64,000 bases of DNA, from NCBI GenBank assembly GCA_021790675.1, contig JAJYGN010000012.1, positions 1 to 64,000 of the forward strand, given 5' to 3'. The notes under the pieces are model-generated. The model ran no database searches and was not told where the DNA came from. It was given only the letters and a program-made list of their open reading frames with translations. Positions 60,949 through 64,000 of the stretch are shown piece after piece (the first letter of the stretch is position 1; every line of letters starts with the position of its first letter). Source of the DNA: Actinomycetes bacterium (GTDB taxonomy: Bacteria > Actinomycetota > Acidimicrobiia > Acidimicrobiales > RAAP-2). Made by a program: the position numbers and the translations under genes.

Positions 60949-61685
60949 TCCTCACCGTCCAGCGCGAGGGCGCTGGCGCGCCCTTCGCGTGGCTCCACGG
61001 CTTCACCCAAACCCGAACCTCGGCCCACGAGTACCGATCCATTCTGGCAGGTACGCGCGAGGTCTGGACGCTCGACCTGCCGGGCCACGGTGACGCCCAC
61101 GCGGTGCGAGCGACACTGGGCGAGGCGGCCGACCTCGTCGCGGACGCGCTCGGCCACGGTCCGATCGACCTCGGCGGATACTCTTTCGGCGCCCGGGTGG
61201 CCCTACACGTGGCTCTCGCCCATCCGTCCCGCGTGCGTCGCCTGGTACTGCTGGGCGCCTCGCGCGGAATCGAGGACTCGCTGGCCCGTGCCCAGCGACG
61301 CGAGAACGACGAGCGCCTCGCCCGGCGCGTTGAGGAGATCGGCGCCAAAGCCTTCCTCGCCGAATGGCTCGCCCAGCCGCTGTTCGCGACTCTGCGCGAT
61401 GCCGAGGCGTCCTCGCGCAGCCAAGACGTCGACGGGCTCGCCGCCTCGTTGCGTCTCACGGGAACCGGAACACAGGAATGGCTCGCACCGCGACTGCCTG
61501 AGCTCACGATGCCCGTCCTCGCCCTCGCCGGATCGACCGACGAGAAGTTCACCATTGAGGCGAGAGCCATCGCGGCCGCGGTGTGCGACGGACGAGTCGC
61601 ACTGGTCGAAGGCGCCGGACACGCGGCCCATCTCGAACGGCCCGCGGAGTGCGCGAGTCTGGTCGAGGACTTTCTCGCGCGTTAG
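60942..61685 (+). CDS. menH: MenH-like alpha/beta hydrolase (SHCHC synthase)
   Basis: WLHGFTQ, GGYSFGARVAL, RRENDERLARRVEEIGAKAFLAEWLAQPLF; adjacent to menD. Confidence 0.83.
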   Translation: MSLLTVQREGAGAPFAWLHGFTQTRTSAHEYRSILAGTREVWTLDLPGHGDAHAVRATLGEAADLVADALGHGPIDLGGYSFGARVALHVALAHPSRVRRLVLLGASRGIEDSLARAQRRENDERLARRVEEIGAKAFLAEWLAQPLFATLRDAEASSRSQDVDGLAASLRLTGTGTQEWLAPRLPELTMPVLALAGSTDEKFTIEARAIAAAVCDGRVALVEGAGHAAHLERPAECASLVEDFLAR

Positions 61686-62548
61686 CGCAGCGCGAAGACC
61701 ACGATCGACGCGGCGCCGACGGCAAGTTGGGCGCGCGCGGACAACGCCAGCAAGACGAGCAGCTCACGGCCCCGTCTCTTCGAGAAGGCAACGCGCACTC
61801 CGGGCAAGTAGACGACCGCCGCGACCGCCGCGGCAAGCCAGGCGCGTGCGCCGAGAAGCGCCACCACCACCAGAACCGCGAAGCACGCGTACAGCCAGGC
61901 GCCCCGCTCGCGTCCGAGCCGCGCCGCCAACGTCTTCTTCATCGCCGCCCGGTCGCCGTCGACGTCGCGCAGGTTGTTCGCCTCGAGCAGGGCGCAGGCC
62001 ATGGCGCCTGCTGCCAGTCCCCACCACCATGCGGAACCCTCGATCTGTCGATGCTGAACGTAGCTCGTGCCCACGGTCGCCACAAAGCCGAAGTAGATCA
62101 TTACGAACAACTCACCGAACCCGTAGTACCCGTAGGGCTTGGATCCCCCGGTGTAGAACCATCCGGCGGCCACGGCGCTCGCTCCTACGGGCACCAACCA
62201 CCACGAGGTGCGCGCGGCGAGTACCAGGCCGGCAAGCGCGGCGAGCCCAAAGCACAGCCACGCGGCGCGGCGCACCGACGACGCCGTCACGAGGCGCGAG
62301 GCGGTTAGGCGAAACGGACCCACGCGCTGCTCGTCGGTTCCTCGTTGACCGTCGGAGTAATCGTTGGCGTAGTTGGTACCGATCTGCAGGGCGAGGGCCA
62401 CCACCACGCACAAGGCACTCAGCCCCCAGCAGATCGCCGACGGTCGAACGAGGCCCGCTCCGAGCACGACCGGCACGAGCGCGGCCGGCAACGTGCGCGG
62501 GCGCGCGGCCAGAACCCAGCGGCGCACCCGACCCGGCGCGTCGCTCAC
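61682..62548 (-). CDS. menA: 1,4-dihydroxy-2-naphthoate polyprenyltransferase
   Basis: [15 protein letters not shown] prenyltransferase motif, polytopic. Confidence 0.92.
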   Translation of the reverse strand: MSDAPGRVRRWVLAARPRTLPAALVPVVLGAGLVRPSAICWGLSALCVVVALALQIGTNYANDYSDGQRGTDEQRVGPFRLTASRLVTASSVRRAAWLCFGLAALAGLVLAARTSWWLVPVGASAVAAGWFYTGGSKPYGYYGFGELFVMIYFGFVATVGTSYVQHRQIEGSAWWWGLAAGAMACALLEANNLRDVDGDRAAMKKTLAARLGRERGAWLYACFAVLVVVALLGARAWLAAAVAAVVYLPGVRVAFSKRRGRELLVLLALSARAQLAVGAASIVVFALR

Positions 62549-63438
62549 GGACGCTTAGGGAACTTGGAGAAGTCAGGCGCTCGCCGCTCGACGTAGGCGT
62601 TGCGACCCTCCTGGCCCTCCTCGGACATGTAAAAGAGCATGGTGGCGTCACCGGCCAACTGCTGGACACCGGCGAGACCATCGTCGGCGGCGTTAAAGCC
62701 GGCCTTCAGCATGCGCAGGGCGATCGGTGAGAGCGTCAAGATCTGGCGGCACCACGCGACGGTCTCGCGCTCGAGATCGGCGAGGGGGACGACTGTGTTC
62801 ACGAGGCCCCACTCGAGCGCGGTCTCCGCGTCGTACTGGCGACAGAGAAACCACACCTCCTTGGCGCGCTTGAGGCCGATGGTGCGCGCAAGCAGCGACG
62901 AGCCGTATCCGCCGTCGAAGGAGCCGACCTTGGGTCCGGTCTGACCGAAGCGCGCGTTGTCCGCGGCGATCGACAGATCGCACACCAGATGCAAGATGTG
63001 TCCGCCACCCACTGCGTAGCCGGCGATCGAGGCGATGACCGGCTTGGGCAGGCGACGGATCTGGATCTGAAGGTCGAGAACGTTGAGTCGACCGACGCCG
63101 TGCTGGGCCACCTCGTCGTCGCCCAGGTAGCCGTCGTTGCCGCGAATCGACTGGTCCCCGCCCGAGCAGAAGGCGTCGGGACCCTCTCCGGTCAGGATGA
63201 TCGCTCCCACGCTGATGTCGTCACGGGCCATGTCGAAGGCACGTGCGAGTTCGAAGAGCGTTTGGGGACGAAACGCGTTGCGCTTCTCCGGTCGGTTAAT
63301 AGTGATCCGAGCGATGCCCTCGGCCACCTCGTAACGGATGTCGACCCACTCGCCACGAGCTTCCCAGGCGGGAAGCGCCGTGGAGCGAAACGCCTCGACG
63401 GGGTCGATGGGGGGTCCCTGAATAACAGTGTCAGCCAT
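62545..63438 (-). CDS. menB: 1,4-dihydroxy-2-naphthoyl-CoA synthase
   Basis: [45 protein letters not shown]; start may be 63492 (see findings). Confidence 0.94.
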   Translation of the reverse strand: MADTVIQGPPIDPVEAFRSTALPAWEARGEWVDIRYEVAEGIARITINRPEKRNAFRPQTLFELARAFDMARDDISVGAIILTGEGPDAFCSGGDQSIRGNDGYLGDDEVAQHGVGRLNVLDLQIQIRRLPKPVIASIAGYAVGGGHILHLVCDLSIAADNARFGQTGPKVGSFDGGYGSSLLARTIGLKRAKEVWFLCRQYDAETALEWGLVNTVVPLADLERETVAWCRQILTLSPIALRMLKAGFNAADDGLAGVQQLAGDATMLFYMSEEGQEGRNAYVERRAPDFSKFPKRP

Positions 63439-63488
63439 GGGAACCACGCTATCGTCCGTTGCAACTGAGTGATCTCTAGTGAGTCGAC

Positions 63489-64000
63489 TCATGCTGCACT
63501 CCTCACGGAGTTGTTCCGCCCGACTAACGCCGGACTTCCCTTTCGCGTGTCATCGCCAGCCGCTGAGAGAACCCCAGTCTGATGCTCGGCTCCACGCTTT
63601 TCCGGGGCTCCAACTGAGCCCAGGCTCGCCCAACGGGCGAGATTGATGGCGGCGTTGTCGTCGCGCTGGTGTGAAGAGTTGCACTCTTCACAGGTCCAGT
63701 GCTCCAACCAGCCAATGCCTTGGACGTGACCACAGTCGTGGCACGTCTTTGACGAAGGAAAGAACTGATCGGCTTCGATCAAGGTGGACCCGTACCAGGG
63801 GCACTTGTAGCGAAGCTGACGACGGATCTCTCCGAGTGCTGCGTCAGAGAGACCACGACGACGCGAACGCACGCCGGGGAGACCTTTTTGTTGCAGCAGT
63901 GACGCCGCATCCAGACCTTCGACCACAATCACGCCGTGGGTTTTAGCGAGGTTGGTAGTGAAGACGTGGATGGTGTGTTGGCGGACGTGGGCGACCTCGG
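63489..64000 (-). CDS. tnpB: TnpB/OrfB-type transposon-encoded RuvC nuclease, C-terminal part (runs off window)
   Basis: Frame open to window edge ([36 protein letters not shown]...[14 protein letters not shown]...[21 protein letters not shown]): RuvC motifs and zinc ribbon. Confidence 0.88.
   Translation of the reverse strand, partial: EVAHVRQHTIHVFTTNLAKTHGVIVVEGLDAASLLQQKGLPGVRSRRRGLSDAALGEIRRQLRYKCPWYGSTLIEADQFFPSSKTCHDCGHVQGIGWLEHWTCEECNSSHQRDDNAAINLARWASLGSVGAPEKRGAEHQTGVLSAAGDDTRKGSPALVGRNNSVRSAA

Noticed and set aside
60199-62730. 843-aa plus-strand ORF
   Set aside because: Runs antisense through menD and menA and out of frame through menH; low-complexity R/P/S-rich translation typical of spurious high-GC ORFs.

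Overview
This is a high-GC actinobacterial chromosome segment, probably Acidimicrobiia-like (lineage is inferred from gene content and order only). It opens with the 5' end and leader of a minus-strand 16S rRNA gene. Most genes are minus-strand housekeeping genes joined by ATGA/GTGA overlaps: a RecB-like nuclease/SF1 helicase; argC-B-F-R-G-H; pheST; trmH-like; infC-rpmI-rplT; a liv-type ABC transporter; a collinear block pyrR-B-C-carA-carB-pyrD-pyrF-mihF-gmk-rpoZ-coaBC-metK-priA-def-fmt-rpe-ribD-ribBA-ribH-csd; aroC-K-B-Q-efp-nusB; nfuA-like; tyrS; ccdA; men genes; and a truncated tnpB-type gene at the right edge. A heme-copper oxidase cluster (about 41.9-50.5 kb) lies between nusB and pyrR. 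It is the most unusual part of the window: CoxA lacks the canonical D- and K-channel residues, a subunit II-like cupredoxin has a degenerate CuA motif, a 37-aa membrane ORF is missing from the supplied ORF track, there are two CtaG-type proteins, and paralogous small membrane proteins sit at both ends. Regulatory signals include a PyrR-binding-loop-like hairpin covering the pyrR Shine-Dalgarno (SD), an apparent ATC start codon for infC, a 22-bp perfect bidirectional terminator and a 16-bp inverted repeat between infC and its divergent neighbour. No CRISPR array, tRNA, prophage or recognisable defence island was seen. All family calls come from reading the translations; no database search was run.
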